A stretch of 64,000 nucleotides of DNA from Nocardioidaceae bacterium UBA4001 (GTDB taxonomy: Bacteria; Actinomycetota; Actinomycetes; Propionibacteriales; Nocardioidaceae): positions 1 to 64,000 of the forward strand of contig DGBP01000006.1 of NCBI GenBank assembly GCA_002384855.1, given 5' to 3'. Both the position numbers and the translations under genes were made by a program. This document shows positions 8,204-17,320 of this stretch, in pieces. Position 1 is the first letter of the stretch. The number at the start of each line of letters is the position of its first letter. The notes under the pieces are model-generated. The model worked only from the letters and a program-made list of their open reading frames with translations. It was not told where the DNA came from and made no database searches.

Positions 8204-9805
8204 GTGCACGACACCTACGACTACGTCATCGTCGGCGGAGGAAGCGCAGGGGCGGTGATCGCCTCGCGGGTCAGCGAGGACCCCGACGTCTCCGTGCTCC
8301 TGCTCGAGGCCGGCCCCGAGGCGGTGGCCGACGAGATCACGATCCCGGCCGCGTTCGCGTCGCTGTTCCGGACCCGGTGGGACTGGGGCTACGACACCGT
8401 CGAGCAGAAGCAGCTGAACGCCCGGCGTGCCTACTGGCCCCGGATGCGCGCGCTCGGCGGCTGCTCGTCGATGAACGCGATGATCTACATCCGCGGCAAC
8501 CGCCTCGACTACGACACCTGGCGCGACGGTCACGGTGCCACGGGCTGGGGGTACGACGACGTCCTGCCGTACTTCATCCGGTCCGAGCACAACACCGCCC
8601 ACACCGGCCCCTTCCACGGCCGGGGCGGTCCGATGCAGGTCGAGGACCGGCGCTACACGCACCCGTTGACCTATGCCTGGCTCGAGTCGGCGGCGGCGTC
8701 CGGGCTGAGGCCCAACGACGACTTCAACGGCGCCGAGCAGGACGGCGTGGGGCTCTACCAGGTCACCTGTCGCAAGGGCCGGCGCCTCTCGACCGCCGAC
8801 GCCTTCTTGGCCCCCGTCCTCGAGCGGTCCAACCTGACCGTCCGCACGGGTGCCTTCGCGACCCGCGTGCTCGTCGAGGGCGGCCGGGCGGTCGGCGTGC
8901 GGTACGAGTACGGCCCCGTCGAGCAGACGGCGTACGTCGACCGCGAGGTGGTGCTGTCCGGAGGCGCGATCAACTCGCCGCAGCTGCTGATGCTCTCCGG
9001 CATCGGGCCCGCGGCACACCTGCGCGAGGTCGGGGTGGACGTCGTCGTCGACCTGCCCGGGGTGGGGGAGAACCTCCACGACCACCCGGCCGCGCCGCTG
9101 GTGTGGCACACCAAGCACGCCAGCGACCTCGCCGACTTCAGTGGCCTGCTGAACTTCGCCCGCGCCAAGGCGACCGGGCGCGGACCGCTGGTCTCGAACG
9201 TCGGCGAGGCCGGTGGGTTCTTCCGCAGTCGGGACGACCTCGCCGCCCCCGACCTGCAGATCCACGTCGCGCCGTCGGGGTTCTGGGACAACGGGCTGCA
9301 CGAGCCGACCACCCGCAAGGTGACGGTCGCGCCGACCCTCGTGGACGTGGCGAGCCGGGGCCGTCTGCGGCTGCGCTCGGCCGATCCGCGCTGGCAGCCC
9401 GCGATCGACCCGAGGTACTACGACGACCCCCGCGACCTCGAGGCGATGACCCGCGGCGTGCAGCGGCTGCTCGAGACGGTGCACGTCGGCCGGATGGCGC
9501 ACCACGTGGCCGGGCCGTTCCTGCCCGAGATGGAGACGCCGACCGAGGGCGACATCGTCGAGCACCTGCGGCGCACCACCCAGACGCTGTACCACCCCGT
9601 GGGGACCTGTGCGATGGGCCGCGGTGAGGAGGCGGTGGTGGACCCCGAGCTGCGGGTGTACGGCGTCGAGGGGCTGCGTGTCGCCGACGCTTCCATCATG
9701 CCAGTGGTCCCTCGGGGCAACACGAACGCACCGACGATCATGGTCGGCGAGAAGGCGGCAGACCTGCTGAGGGGCCGCACCCGTGCCGAAGGAGCCGAGT
9801 CATGA
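8204..9805 (+). CDS. GMC-family FAD oxidoreductase (choline/alcohol dehydrogenase-like)
   Basis: This 533-residue flavoprotein has the N-terminal FAD-binding VGGGSAGAVIASRVSED. GMC signature 1 lies around RALGGCSSMNAMIYIRG and signature 2 is GAINSPQLLMLSGIGP. The C-terminal catalytic region is LYHPVGTCAMG, with the conserved histidine. The family oxidises primary alcohols to aldehydes. Pairing with the overlapping aldehyde dehydrogenase gene implies an alcohol to aldehyde to acid route. Choline to betaine is possible but not shown. The GTG start is preceded by aggagg 5 bases upstream. Confidence 0.93.
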   Translation: MHDTYDYVIVGGGSAGAVIASRVSEDPDVSVLLLEAGPEAVADEITIPAAFASLFRTRWDWGYDTVEQKQLNARRAYWPRMRALGGCSSMNAMIYIRGNRLDYDTWRDGHGATGWGYDDVLPYFIRSEHNTAHTGPFHGRGGPMQVEDRRYTHPLTYAWLESAAASGLRPNDDFNGAEQDGVGLYQVTCRKGRRLSTADAFLAPVLERSNLTVRTGAFATRVLVEGGRAVGVRYEYGPVEQTAYVDREVVLSGGAINSPQLLMLSGIGPAAHLREVGVDVVVDLPGVGENLHDHPAAPLVWHTKHASDLADFSGLLNFARAKATGRGPLVSNVGEAGGFFRSRDDLAAPDLQIHVAPSGFWDNGLHEPTTRKVTVAPTLVDVASRGRLRLRSADPRWQPAIDPRYYDDPRDLEAMTRGVQRLLETVHVGRMAHHVAGPFLPEMETPTEGDIVEHLRRTTQTLYHPVGTCAMGRGEEAVVDPELRVYGVEGLRVADASIMPVVPRGNTNAPTIMVGEKAADLLRGRTRAEGAES

Positions 9806-11316
9806 CCGGGACAGCTGCCACGCAGAAGCTCGAGTCGCTGAACCCGGCGACCGGTGACGTGGTCGGGACCCATGAGGTGGCCGGGGTCGCAGACGTGGAC
9901 GCGGCAGTCGCGCGGGCCCGCGAGGCCGCCCACTGGTGGGCGGCGCTGACCTTCGACGAGCGCAAGCGGGTCCTCGGCCAGTGGCGTGGCGTGCTCGCTC
10001 GTCGGATGGGCCAGCTCGCGGACCTGGTCCACCAGGAGACCGGCAAGCCCCACGCCGACGCCCAGCTCGAGATCGGCCTGGCGATCGCCCATCTCGCGTG
10101 GGCCGCAGGGCACGCGGAGAAGGTGCTCGGGCCGCGGAAGGTGTCGGCCGGGCTGCTGATGGCCAACCAGGCCGCCTCGGTGGAGCACCCCCCGCTCGGC
10201 GTGGTCGGCGTGATCGGTCCGTGGAACTACCCGGTGTTCACGCCGATGGGCTCGATCGCCTATGCGCTCGCGGCCGGCAACTCGGTGGTGTTCAAGCCGA
10301 GCGAGTACACCCCCGGCGTCGGGGTCTGGCTCGCCGAGAGCATGGCCGAGGTGGTGCCCGACAAGCCGTTGCTGCAGGTCGTCGTCGGCCACGGCGAGAC
10401 CGGTGCCGCTCTGTGCCGCTCCGGCGTCGACAAGCTCGCCTTCACCGGCTCGACCGCCACCGGCAAGCGAGTGATGGCCACCTGTGCCGAGAACCTCACG
10501 CCGGTGCTGATCGAGGCCGGTGGCAAGGACGCCCTGGTCGTCGACGAGGACGCCGACCTCGCCGCAGCCGCCGACGCCGCCATCTGGGGTGCCTTCTCGA
10601 ACGCCGGGCAGACCTGCGCCGGCGTGGAGCGGGTCTACGTGCACGAGCGGGTGTACGACGACTTCCTGCGCGAGGTGACCGAGCAGGCCCGCGACATCCG
10701 TCCGGGGGCCCATGCGGGGGCTCACTTCGGACCGATGACGATGCCCGCACAGGTCGAGGTGGTCCGCCGGCACGTCGCCGACGCGCTCGCCAAGGGAGCC
10801 AGGACGGTGCTCGGGGGCGTCGACTCGGTCGGGGAGCGGTTCGTCGGGCCTGTGATCCTCACCGACGTGCCGCACGACTCCTGCGCGATCACCGAGGAGA
10901 CCTTCGGCCCCACCATGACCATCACCAGGGTCCGTGACATGGACGAGGCCGTGGAGCTCGCCAACGGCACCGACTTCGGCCTCGGCTCCACGGTCTTCTC
11001 GAGGTCGCGGGGCCCCGAGCTGGCCCGGCGGATCCGGTCGGGGATGACCGCGATCAACTCGGTCATCTCCTTCGCAGCCATCCCCTCGCTGCCCTTCGGC
11101 GGGGTCGGCGCGTCGGGGTTCGGCCGGATCCACGGCGCCGACGGGCTGCGCGAGTTCACCTACGCCAAGGCGATCGCCCGGCAGCGGGTGCGCCCGCCGA
11201 TGCTGCTGACGTCGTTCACGCGCACCGCCAAGCACGACGCCGCCTTCGCGCAGCTGATCACCGCCCTGCACGGACGAGCCTCCCAGCTGCCCCGAATCAC
11301 TCGTCGCGTGCGCTGA
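9802..11316 (+). CDS. NAD(P)-dependent aldehyde dehydrogenase
   Basis: The 504-residue protein is a complete ALDH. The nucleotide loop is around FTGSTATGKRVM, the general base glutamate is in LIEAGGKDALVV, and the catalytic cysteine is in NAGQTCAGVERV near residue 272. It oxidises an aldehyde to a carboxylate. The sequence looks closer to succinate-semialdehyde/benzaldehyde-type ALDHs than to classical BetB, so the substrate stays open. Its ATG overlaps the GMC stop as ATGA, so the two are translationally coupled and probably consecutive pathway steps. The last residues form a basic tail (RITRRVR). Confidence 0.93.
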   Translation: MTGTAATQKLESLNPATGDVVGTHEVAGVADVDAAVARAREAAHWWAALTFDERKRVLGQWRGVLARRMGQLADLVHQETGKPHADAQLEIGLAIAHLAWAAGHAEKVLGPRKVSAGLLMANQAASVEHPPLGVVGVIGPWNYPVFTPMGSIAYALAAGNSVVFKPSEYTPGVGVWLAESMAEVVPDKPLLQVVVGHGETGAALCRSGVDKLAFTGSTATGKRVMATCAENLTPVLIEAGGKDALVVDEDADLAAAADAAIWGAFSNAGQTCAGVERVYVHERVYDDFLREVTEQARDIRPGAHAGAHFGPMTMPAQVEVVRRHVADALAKGARTVLGGVDSVGERFVGPVILTDVPHDSCAITEETFGPTMTITRVRDMDEAVELANGTDFGLGSTVFSRSRGPELARRIRSGMTAINSVISFAAIPSLPFGGVGASGFGRIHGADGLREFTYAKAIARQRVRPPMLLTSFTRTAKHDAAFAQLITALHGRASQLPRITRRVR

Positions 11317-11403
11317 GGCACGGTCTGGACCGCACACGTTGCCGGGTTTGCGGGGTCGACCTCGGGGGAGGAAGCACCGCAGACCCCGACAAGGAGTGCA
11401 ACG

Positions 11404-11565
11404 ATGCGCGACATCCTCGGCTGGATGGTGGAGCAGCTCTGCCGGCCTCTCGACACCAAGGTGTGCTCGATCGCCAACCTCACCGACGACCCGGCCGACG
11501 ACGCTGCGGTCGGGCCGGCGCCAGGAACCGGTGCCGCTTTCCCGGGGTTCTACCGCAGCGCCTGA
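11404..11565 (+). CDS. Small hypothetical protein, 53 residues
   Basis: A short frame, MRDILGWMVEQLCRPLDTKVCS...FPGFYRSA, begins 7 bases after a clear aaggag (11391-11396). It has an amphipathic helix-like start, two cysteines eight residues apart (Cys13 and Cys21), and an acidic/Gly-Ala-Pro middle. I do not recognise a family. Upstream, a 7-bp inverted repeat (cggggtc at 11351-11357, gaccccg at 11382-11388) brackets the leader. The good ribosome binding site and the protein-like start support it being real; comparative evidence is lacking. Confidence 0.5.
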   Translation: MRDILGWMVEQLCRPLDTKVCSIANLTDDPADDAAVGPAPGTGAAFPGFYRSA

Positions 11566-11681
11566 GCTGCAGTGGACCGTGGCCGGCCGGGTCCACCACG
11601 CCCACCGCTGACCTCAGACGCGGGCGGCCCGCGAAGCGTAGGGTGAGGCGCCGACGTACCGACTCGTCACTGGGGGTTCCG

Positions 11682-11939
11682 ATGGGGTCACCGATCACGG
11701 TTCTCGGCGTCCTGCTCGTCCTGGGGTTCCTGGGCGCGATGATCTACCTGTTCTCCGCCGGCGCCGCCTCGCGTGCGCTGAACCAGCGCGAGCGCGAGGA
11801 GCTCGTCGGCCTCCAGGGCCTGGTCGACGACCTGAAGGACACCGCGTGGGACCACCGTGAGCTCGACTCCGCGCTGTCCACGATCATCATCGACAAGATC
11901 CGCGAGCACGAACGGCGCCGCCGCGAGCTCGGCTCCTGA
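11682..11939 (+). CDS. Small single-pass membrane protein
   Basis: The 85-residue product has one N-terminal transmembrane helix (about residues 6-28, VLGVLLVLGFLGAMIYLFSAG). A charged cytoplasmic helix follows (NQREREELVGLQGLVDDLKD...IIDKIREHERRRREL) that could be a coiled coil. Nothing in it identifies a function. ATG at 11682 follows a ggggg stretch. The next gene is convergent, 24 bases away. Confidence 0.65.
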   Translation: MGSPITVLGVLLVLGFLGAMIYLFSAGAASRALNQREREELVGLQGLVDDLKDTAWDHRELDSALSTIIIDKIREHERRRRELGS

Positions 11940-11963
11940 AGCATCCAGGCTTCGCTGGGACGG

Positions 11964-12620
11964 TCAGCCGTCGAAGGCCACCTCGGTCCGCCACTGCTCG
12001 TCCGGCGTGGTCGCTGCGGCGTAGAGCGCGTCCGCCACACGCTCCGGAGCGAAGGGTGTGCCCGGGGCGAGCACACCCATGATGGTCAACGACGTGGCCC
12101 GCACGCCCTCCGGAGCGAGCGCCGCGTCGAGGGAGAGCACCAGGTTGCGCACCGCGGCCTTCTGGACGCCCAACGAGCAGGCGGCGTGGGAGGGGTGGTC
12201 GGCCGCCATGCTGCCGGTGACGGTCACGCGTGCACCGCGCGTCATCGCAGGGCGGGCCGCCTGTACGGCGGTGAGCAGGGCCGCGGCGCCGACGCGGACG
12301 TCCTCGAGCAGCTCCTCGGCGCTCAGCTCGAGAGGGTCCGCTGCACGGAAGACGCTGGGGTTGAAGTGCAGGACGTCGACCCGGCCGAGCTCGGCGGTGA
12401 GTCGGTGGACCGCCGTGGTCAGGGCCGCGGCGTCGGCGATGTCAGCCGCCGCCCAGCCGGCGCGGATGCCCGCGGCGGCCAGCTCGTCGGTGAGCGTCAC
12501 GAGGGCCTCGGACGAGCGGGCGACGAGCCCGACGTCGTACCCCTCTCGGGCGAACCGGCGCGCTACCGAGGCGCCGACGCCCGGTCCGGCTCCGACGATC
12601 AGCACCACGCGCGCGGCCAT
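11964..12620 (-). CDS. Atypical short-chain dehydrogenase/reductase-family protein
   Basis: The 218-residue protein has the SDR Rossmann start VLIVGAGPGVGASVARRF and the overall fold pattern. Key catalytic features are changed. The usual NNAG motif reads HFNPSVF, and at the YxxxK position the sequence is SLGVQK, with leucine where the catalytic tyrosine should be; the lysine is kept. It may bind NAD(P) but is unlikely to act as a normal dehydrogenase, so a binding or regulatory role is possible. It is divergent from the SulP gene. Confidence 0.8.
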   Translation of the reverse strand: MAARVVLIVGAGPGVGASVARRFAREGYDVGLVARSSEALVTLTDELAAAGIRAGWAAADIADAAALTTAVHRLTAELGRVDVLHFNPSVFRAADPLELSAEELLEDVRVGAAALLTAVQAARPAMTRGARVTVTGSMAADHPSHAACSLGVQKAAVRNLVLSLDAALAPEGVRATSLTIMGVLAPGTPFAPERVADALYAAATTPDEQWRTEVAFDG

Positions 12621-12721
12621 GTGCGAGACACTACAGAGAGGGGGTGGTCAGCGTCGGTCTCACCCGTGACGTCGCCCACAAGGGTGGTCTGAGGGAAATC
12701 CGAGACTGATAAGTTGTTTCC

Positions 12722-14230
12722 GTGGTGAAACCTAGTCGCGGCGACTTCCTCGCCGGTATCAGCGTTGCCCTGGTTCTCATCCCACAGGCGTTGGCCTACT
12801 CCAAGATCGCGGGCGTGGACCCGGTCCACGGACTGTACGCCGCGGTGGCCGCCCCGATCGCGGGCGCGCTGATCGGCTCGTCGCCGTACCTGCAGACCGG
12901 ACCGGTCGCCGTGACCAGCCTTCTCACCTACGGCGCGCTGACCGCCCTGGACGACCCCTTCAGCGCACAGTTCGCGCTGCTCGCGGGTCTGCTTGCGATC
13001 CTGGTCGGCCTGATCCGCCTGGCCATCGGCATGGTGGGTGCCGGCCCGATCGCGTACCTGATGTCGCAGCCGGTGGTGGTCAGCTTCACCAGCGCCGCGG
13101 CCATCCTCATCCTCTCCTCCCAGCTGCCCGGACTGCTCGGCGCGGACGGCGGGACGGGCAACCCGTTCCTGGTCGCGCTGCGTGCCCTCGCGCAGCCCGA
13201 GGAGTGGTCGTGGGTGTCGATCGTGGTCGGCCTCGTCGCGATGGTGGCCATGATCGGCGGTCGCAAGATCTCCCCGCTGTTTCCCGGGGCGCTCGTCGCC
13301 GTGCTGGCCACGACGACCTGGAGCGCGCTCACCGGCTACGACGGGAGCACGGTCGGTGACATCGCGGCCCGGTTCACGGTCGAGACCAGCCTGCCGTGGG
13401 GCGACATCCCGGCGCTGATCGTGCCCGCCGTCGTCATCGCGGTCGTCGGCTTCGCCGAGCCCGCCGCGATCGCCCGGAAGTACGCCGCCGAGGACCGCAC
13501 CCACTGGGACTCGAACAAGGAGTTCAAGGGCCAGGGACTGGCCAACATCGCCTCGGGGATCGCCGGCGGCTACCCGGTCGGCGGTTCGTTCTCACGCACC
13601 GCGCTGAACCGGCTGGGCGGGGCCACCACGCGCTGGAGCGGGGCGATCACCGGCTTCGCGGTCCTCGCGATCATCCCGTTCGCCTTCGTGCTGGCACCAC
13701 TGCCGACCGCGGTCCTGTCCGGCCTGGTCATCGCCGCGGTGTACTCCCTGGTCGACGTCACCACCCCCAAGCTGTACTGGAAGTGGTCCAAGCCGCAGTT
13801 CGGGGTGGCCCTGGTGACCTTCGTGGGCACGCTGCTGCTCGCTCCGCGGGTCGAGCAGGGCGTCCTGGTCGGTGTCGGTACGGCGCTCGCGGTGCACCTG
13901 TGGCGAGAGATGAAGGTCAACGTCCCCGCGAAGCTCGAGGGGGACACGTTGCACATCTACCCGACGGGGGTGCTCTACTTCGGGTCCGCGCCGGCGGTGG
14001 AGCGCGAGGTCAACGACCTGCTTGCCGAGCACCTCGAGATCTCGCGGCTGGTCATGCACATGGGCCGGCTCGGCCGGCTCGACCTCACCGGGGCGCTCAT
14101 GCTGCGCGACGTGGTCGTCGAGGCGAAGTCCTCCGGCGTCGAGGTGGAGGTCGAGGGCGGCAAGGGGCATGTGGCCAAGATCTGGTCGCGGGTGATGAAC
14201 GAGCCGCTGCTGGCCGACCGGGTCGACTGA
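12722..14230 (+). CDS. SulP-family inorganic anion transporter with STAS domain
   Basis: The 502-residue membrane protein has the SulP opening GDFLAGISVALVLIPQALAYSKIAGVDPVHGLYAA, about 10-14 membrane segments up to residue 385, and a C-terminal STAS domain (about 400-495). SulP proteins carry sulfate, bicarbonate or related anions across the inner membrane; the ion is not determined. The start is GTG at 12722 with a second GTG at 12725. No Shine-Dalgarno is visible, and a GATAAG-like element sits about 10 bases upstream, so a leaderless transcript is possible. Confidence 0.92.
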   Translation: MVKPSRGDFLAGISVALVLIPQALAYSKIAGVDPVHGLYAAVAAPIAGALIGSSPYLQTGPVAVTSLLTYGALTALDDPFSAQFALLAGLLAILVGLIRLAIGMVGAGPIAYLMSQPVVVSFTSAAAILILSSQLPGLLGADGGTGNPFLVALRALAQPEEWSWVSIVVGLVAMVAMIGGRKISPLFPGALVAVLATTTWSALTGYDGSTVGDIAARFTVETSLPWGDIPALIVPAVVIAVVGFAEPAAIARKYAAEDRTHWDSNKEFKGQGLANIASGIAGGYPVGGSFSRTALNRLGGATTRWSGAITGFAVLAIIPFAFVLAPLPTAVLSGLVIAAVYSLVDVTTPKLYWKWSKPQFGVALVTFVGTLLLAPRVEQGVLVGVGTALAVHLWREMKVNVPAKLEGDTLHIYPTGVLYFGSAPAVEREVNDLLAEHLEISRLVMHMGRLGRLDLTGALMLRDVVVEAKSSGVEVEVEGGKGHVAKIWSRVMNEPLLADRVD

Positions 14231-14309
14231 GCAGACCGGGCTGTTCTCCTCCCGCCGCCGGCGCGTCCTGGGACAATAGGGACAGAACGCACCGGACGGG
14301 GATGGCGAC

Positions 14310-15041
14310 GTGGAGCCTGACGAGCAGCTCGAGGACGCGCGGCGTGAGCTCGACGAGCTCCGCGAAGACCTCGACCGCGCCCGCGACCAGCTCACACTCC
14401 TCGCGGGCCAGGTCGGCCACGAGCTGCGGACGCCGCTCACCGCGATCCTGGCCAACGCGGAGATGCTCGGGGCTGAGCTCGACGCGCGCGGTGAGGACGA
14501 CCTCCGCTGGATGGTCGACGCGACGGCCCGGGCGGCACGTCGCCTCGAGCAGATGATCGACGCCATGGTCGCCTACGCCCGGCAGGGCGGCGTGCCGTCC
14601 CTCGGAGTCACCTCGGTTCGCCGCGTCTTCGAGGCGGCGCTGACCGACCTGGAGCCGGTGGTGGCGCGGACTCAGGCGGTGGTGACCCTCGGGGCGCTGC
14701 CGGTGCTCCCCGCCGACGCGGACCAGCTCTACGCCGTCGCCTGGAACCTGCTCTCCAACGCACTGCGGTTCTCCCGACCGGGGGCGCCTCCCCATGTGGT
14801 GGTCTCCGCCGAGCGGGTGGATGACCGATGGCGGATCCGGGTGGTCGACGACGGGGTGGGCGTCCCCGAGGAGCGCCGCGAGGCGATGTTCACGCTGTTC
14901 GCGCGGGGCGACAGGCGGGTCGACAGCGGCGGCATCGGGCTCGCCGTGGCGCGCCGCCTCGTCGAGGGCCACGGCGGTCGGATCGGCCTGACCGCGTCGG
15001 AGAGCGGTGGCACCACCGCCTGGTTCGAGCTGCCCGCCTGA
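14310..15041 (+). CDS. Soluble sensor histidine kinase without a sensor domain
   Basis: The 243-residue protein starts with a coiled coil (about residues 5-32). The dimerisation/phosphoacceptor box is VGHELRTPLTAI with His37. The HATPase domain follows with N-box NLLSNALRFS, G1 VDDGVGVP and G2 GGIGLAVARRLVEGHGG. There is no membrane segment and no input domain, so it is cytoplasmic and probably senses through a partner. No response regulator gene lies next to it. GTG at 14310 is the only start that keeps the coiled coil. Confidence 0.88.
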   Translation: MEPDEQLEDARRELDELREDLDRARDQLTLLAGQVGHELRTPLTAILANAEMLGAELDARGEDDLRWMVDATARAARRLEQMIDAMVAYARQGGVPSLGVTSVRRVFEAALTDLEPVVARTQAVVTLGALPVLPADADQLYAVAWNLLSNALRFSRPGAPPHVVVSAERVDDRWRIRVVDDGVGVPEERREAMFTLFARGDRRVDSGGIGLAVARRLVEGHGGRIGLTASESGGTTAWFELPA

Positions 15042-15164
15042 GCGCCTCGACCGGCGACCCGACGGCGCGCGCGGCCCGGATCCTCCCGGACGACCGCGGT
15101 GGTGACCAAGGGCACAGGGCTGCCGCGGCTTCCAGGTGGAGACCGCCCCCGTGAAGCCGTCAGG

Positions 15165-16496
15165 ATGGAGCGCGTGCCCGAGACCAGAGAGATCTTCAAG
15201 ACCCTCGACCTGTGTCTGCGCATCGGCGAGATGCTGCTCTCCTCAGGTGCCGGTGCCGCGGACGTCACGGCCACGATGCAGTCGGTGGCGCTGGGCCTGG
15301 GCCTGCGCAACGCCGACGTCGACGTGACCTTCACGGCGCTGTCGATGAGCTACCAGGTGAGCTTCGACGAGCCGGCATTGATCCAGGTCCGCAACGTGCG
15401 CCACCGCGACATCGACTACGAGGACCTGACCGGGGTCAACGTGATCGTGCACGAGGTGCTCAGTGGGGAGATCGACCGCGACGAGGCCCGCAACCGGCTG
15501 GCCAGGATCGTCTCCTCCGGGCACCGTCTGCCCCGGTGGGCGGTCACCTTGGGCTGGGGGTTCACCGGCGCGGGCGTGGGCCTGCTGCTCGGTGGCGACC
15601 TCCTCGTGGTGGCGATCGCCTTCCTCGCCGCCTCGGGCATCCACCTGCTCCAGAAGCCGATGTCGCGGCGCCGGCTGCCGTACTTCTACCAACAGGTCGC
15701 CGGGGGCCTGTTCGCGACGCTGCTCGCCGTCGGCACCGCGGCCACCGACCTCGAGGTCGACCCCTCGATGGTGATCACGGTCAGCATCGTCATGCTGCTG
15801 GCCGGTATCGGCTTCATGGGCGCCATCCAGGACGCCCTGACCGGGTTCTACATCACCGCGGGCGCTCGACTGCTCGAGGCGCTGCTCGCGACGGCGGGCA
15901 TCATCGCCGGGGTGAGTGGCGGGCTGACCTTCGGCACGTTGGTGCTCGGCGTCGAGCTCGGCCGGGTGCAGCCCGGGGCCTCGGGCTGGCAGGCGCTGCC
16001 GCTGATGGCGTTCGGCGCCGGGCTGGCCGCAGCGGCGTTCGCGTTCGCCTCCTACGCCCCGCTGCGGGCCCTGCCGCCGATCGCGGCGATCGCCTCCATG
16101 GGCGGGGCGATCTGGTACCTGCTCTCCACCAACGACACCGGTCCGGCCTGGTCGGCGGCCGCGGCGGCGTTCGCCATCGGTCTGGTGAGCTACTCGCTCG
16201 CAGGCCGGGTGCGGGTGCCGCCCCTGGTGGTCATCGTGCCCGCGATCGTCCCGCTGCTGCCCGGCCTGTCGATCTACCGGGGCCTGGCGCTGATGGCGGT
16301 GGGCGACGGCTACGGCATCATCGCGCTCGCCACCGCTGCGGCTGTCGCCATCGCCCTTGCCTCCGGGGTGATCCTGGGTGAGTACATCGCCCAGCCGCTC
16401 AGGCGCGAGGCCCGTCGCCTCGAGGACCGCCTCGCCGGCCCACGGCTCGTGGGTCCGCTGCGCGCGAGGGCGGTCAAGCGGCAGAAGCAGGACTGA
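15165..16496 (+). CDS. Threonine/serine exporter ThrE-family membrane protein
   Basis: The roughly 443-residue protein has an N-terminal cytoplasmic ThrE domain (LDLCLRIGEMLLSSGAGAADVTATM...) followed by about ten membrane helices. It thus combines the ThrE and ThrE_2 halves in one chain, as in the Corynebacterium exporter. It would export threonine, serine or related small molecules by proton motive force. ATG at 15165 (MERVPETREIF) is chosen. A GTG at 15174 with ggag just upstream is an alternative, and an upstream reading to 15099 lacks family support. Confidence 0.88.
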   Translation: MERVPETREIFKTLDLCLRIGEMLLSSGAGAADVTATMQSVALGLGLRNADVDVTFTALSMSYQVSFDEPALIQVRNVRHRDIDYEDLTGVNVIVHEVLSGEIDRDEARNRLARIVSSGHRLPRWAVTLGWGFTGAGVGLLLGGDLLVVAIAFLAASGIHLLQKPMSRRRLPYFYQQVAGGLFATLLAVGTAATDLEVDPSMVITVSIVMLLAGIGFMGAIQDALTGFYITAGARLLEALLATAGIIAGVSGGLTFGTLVLGVELGRVQPGASGWQALPLMAFGAGLAAAAFAFASYAPLRALPPIAAIASMGGAIWYLLSTNDTGPAWSAAAAAFAIGLVSYSLAGRVRVPPLVVIVPAIVPLLPGLSIYRGLALMAVGDGYGIIALATAAAVAIALASGVILGEYIAQPLRREARRLEDRLAGPRLVGPLRARAVKRQKQD

Positions 16497-16506
16497 CGCC
16501 GCCGGG

Positions 16507-17031
16507 TCAGGGCAGTGTGTCGAGCACCTGCTGCTCGCCGGTGCCCGTGTCGATCAGCGCCGCACGGTCGGCGGTCGTGACCAGCGGCAGCACCTCGAAG
16601 ACCGCCGCGGCAACCCGCGGCAGCCGCTCGAGGGTGGTTCGCGGCGCCAGCGTGCAGTGGGGGACCCACACCCCGGGCCGGTAGTGCTGGTGGAGGTCGG
16701 CCCCGGTGGACTCGACGGCCTCGACCACGCGCTCGTGGCGACGCGCGATGTCGGAGGTCACCGCGGGGACGAGCCAGGTCCGGCTGCGGCGGAACATCCC
16801 GATCGCGTCGAAGTGCAGGGTCATCGGGCCTTCGTCGGGGAGCAGCGCGAGCGCCTCGGCGACCCGCGCCCGGTCGAAGCTGCGCAGCACCGCGTAGGAC
16901 AGGTGCGGGACGTGCAGTCCGTGCGTGTGCGTCAGCAGCGTGGGGATGCCCTCGTCCTCCAGGCGGTGCCACAGGCGGCGCAGCGTGGCCTCGGTGCGGG
17001 CGTCGAGGAGCAGGCAGACCGCGAGTGCCAC
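16507..17031 (-). CDS. 2H phosphoesterase (2'-5' RNA ligase / cyclic phosphodiesterase superfamily)
   Basis: The 174-residue protein has the two HxS/T motifs that define 2H enzymes: VPHLSY (His43, Ser45) and VPHCTLAP (His125, Thr127). Such proteins hydrolyse 2',3'-cyclic or ADP-ribose cyclic phosphates, or join 2'-5' RNA ends. The GTG lies 4 bases after the stop of the acylphosphatase gene. With the DUF402 gene it forms a three-gene operon, DUF402 - acylphosphatase - 2H, which suggests phosphate-ester or nucleotide clean-up. That link is my inference. Confidence 0.82.
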   Translation of the reverse strand: MALAVCLLLDARTEATLRRLWHRLEDEGIPTLLTHTHGLHVPHLSYAVLRSFDRARVAEALALLPDEGPMTLHFDAIGMFRRSRTWLVPAVTSDIARRHERVVEAVESTGADLHQHYRPGVWVPHCTLAPRTTLERLPRVAAAVFEVLPLVTTADRAALIDTGTGEQQVLDTLP

Positions 17032-17035
17032 CCGG

Positions 17036-17320
17036 TCACATCCGTACGTCGAAGTCGACCGCCCCGGTCGGGCTCGTCTCGGTGGCGAGCACCTCGACGA
17101 CCCGGGCGTGGCGCGGCCCTTCGTGGCACCAGGCGACCATGTGTTCGACGGCGGCCGGAGGACCCTCGAAGTGGGCGGCCACGGACTCGTCCGGCTCGTT
17201 GCGCACCCAGCCCGTGACGCCGGCGAGCCGGGCCTCGCGGCTGCAGGCGTCGCGGAAGAACACACCCTGCACGCGCCCTCGCACGCATACCTTCCGGGCC
17301 ACCACATCGTCGGCCCTCAC
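17036..17320 (-). CDS. acyP: Acylphosphatase
   Basis: The 94-residue protein is a standard small acylphosphatase that hydrolyses acyl-phosphates such as 1,3-bisphosphoglycerate or carbamoyl-phosphate. It shows GRVQGVFFRD with the phosphate-binding arginine (Arg23) and GWVRNEPD with the catalytic asparagine (Asn41), the same numbering as characterised family members. The GTG at 17320 overlaps the stop of the DUF402 gene as GTGA, showing translational coupling. Confidence 0.93.
   Translation of the reverse strand: MRADDVVARKVCVRGRVQGVFFRDACSREARLAGVTGWVRNEPDESVAAHFEGPPAAVEHMVAWCHEGPRHARVVEVLATETSPTGAVDFDVRM

Noticed and set aside
8204..11316. GMC oxidoreductase plus ALDH as choline-to-betaine genes betA/betB
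   Set aside because: The pairing fits, but the ALDH looks closer to semialdehyde-type enzymes and no choline transporter or BetI is nearby, so no specific symbols were given.
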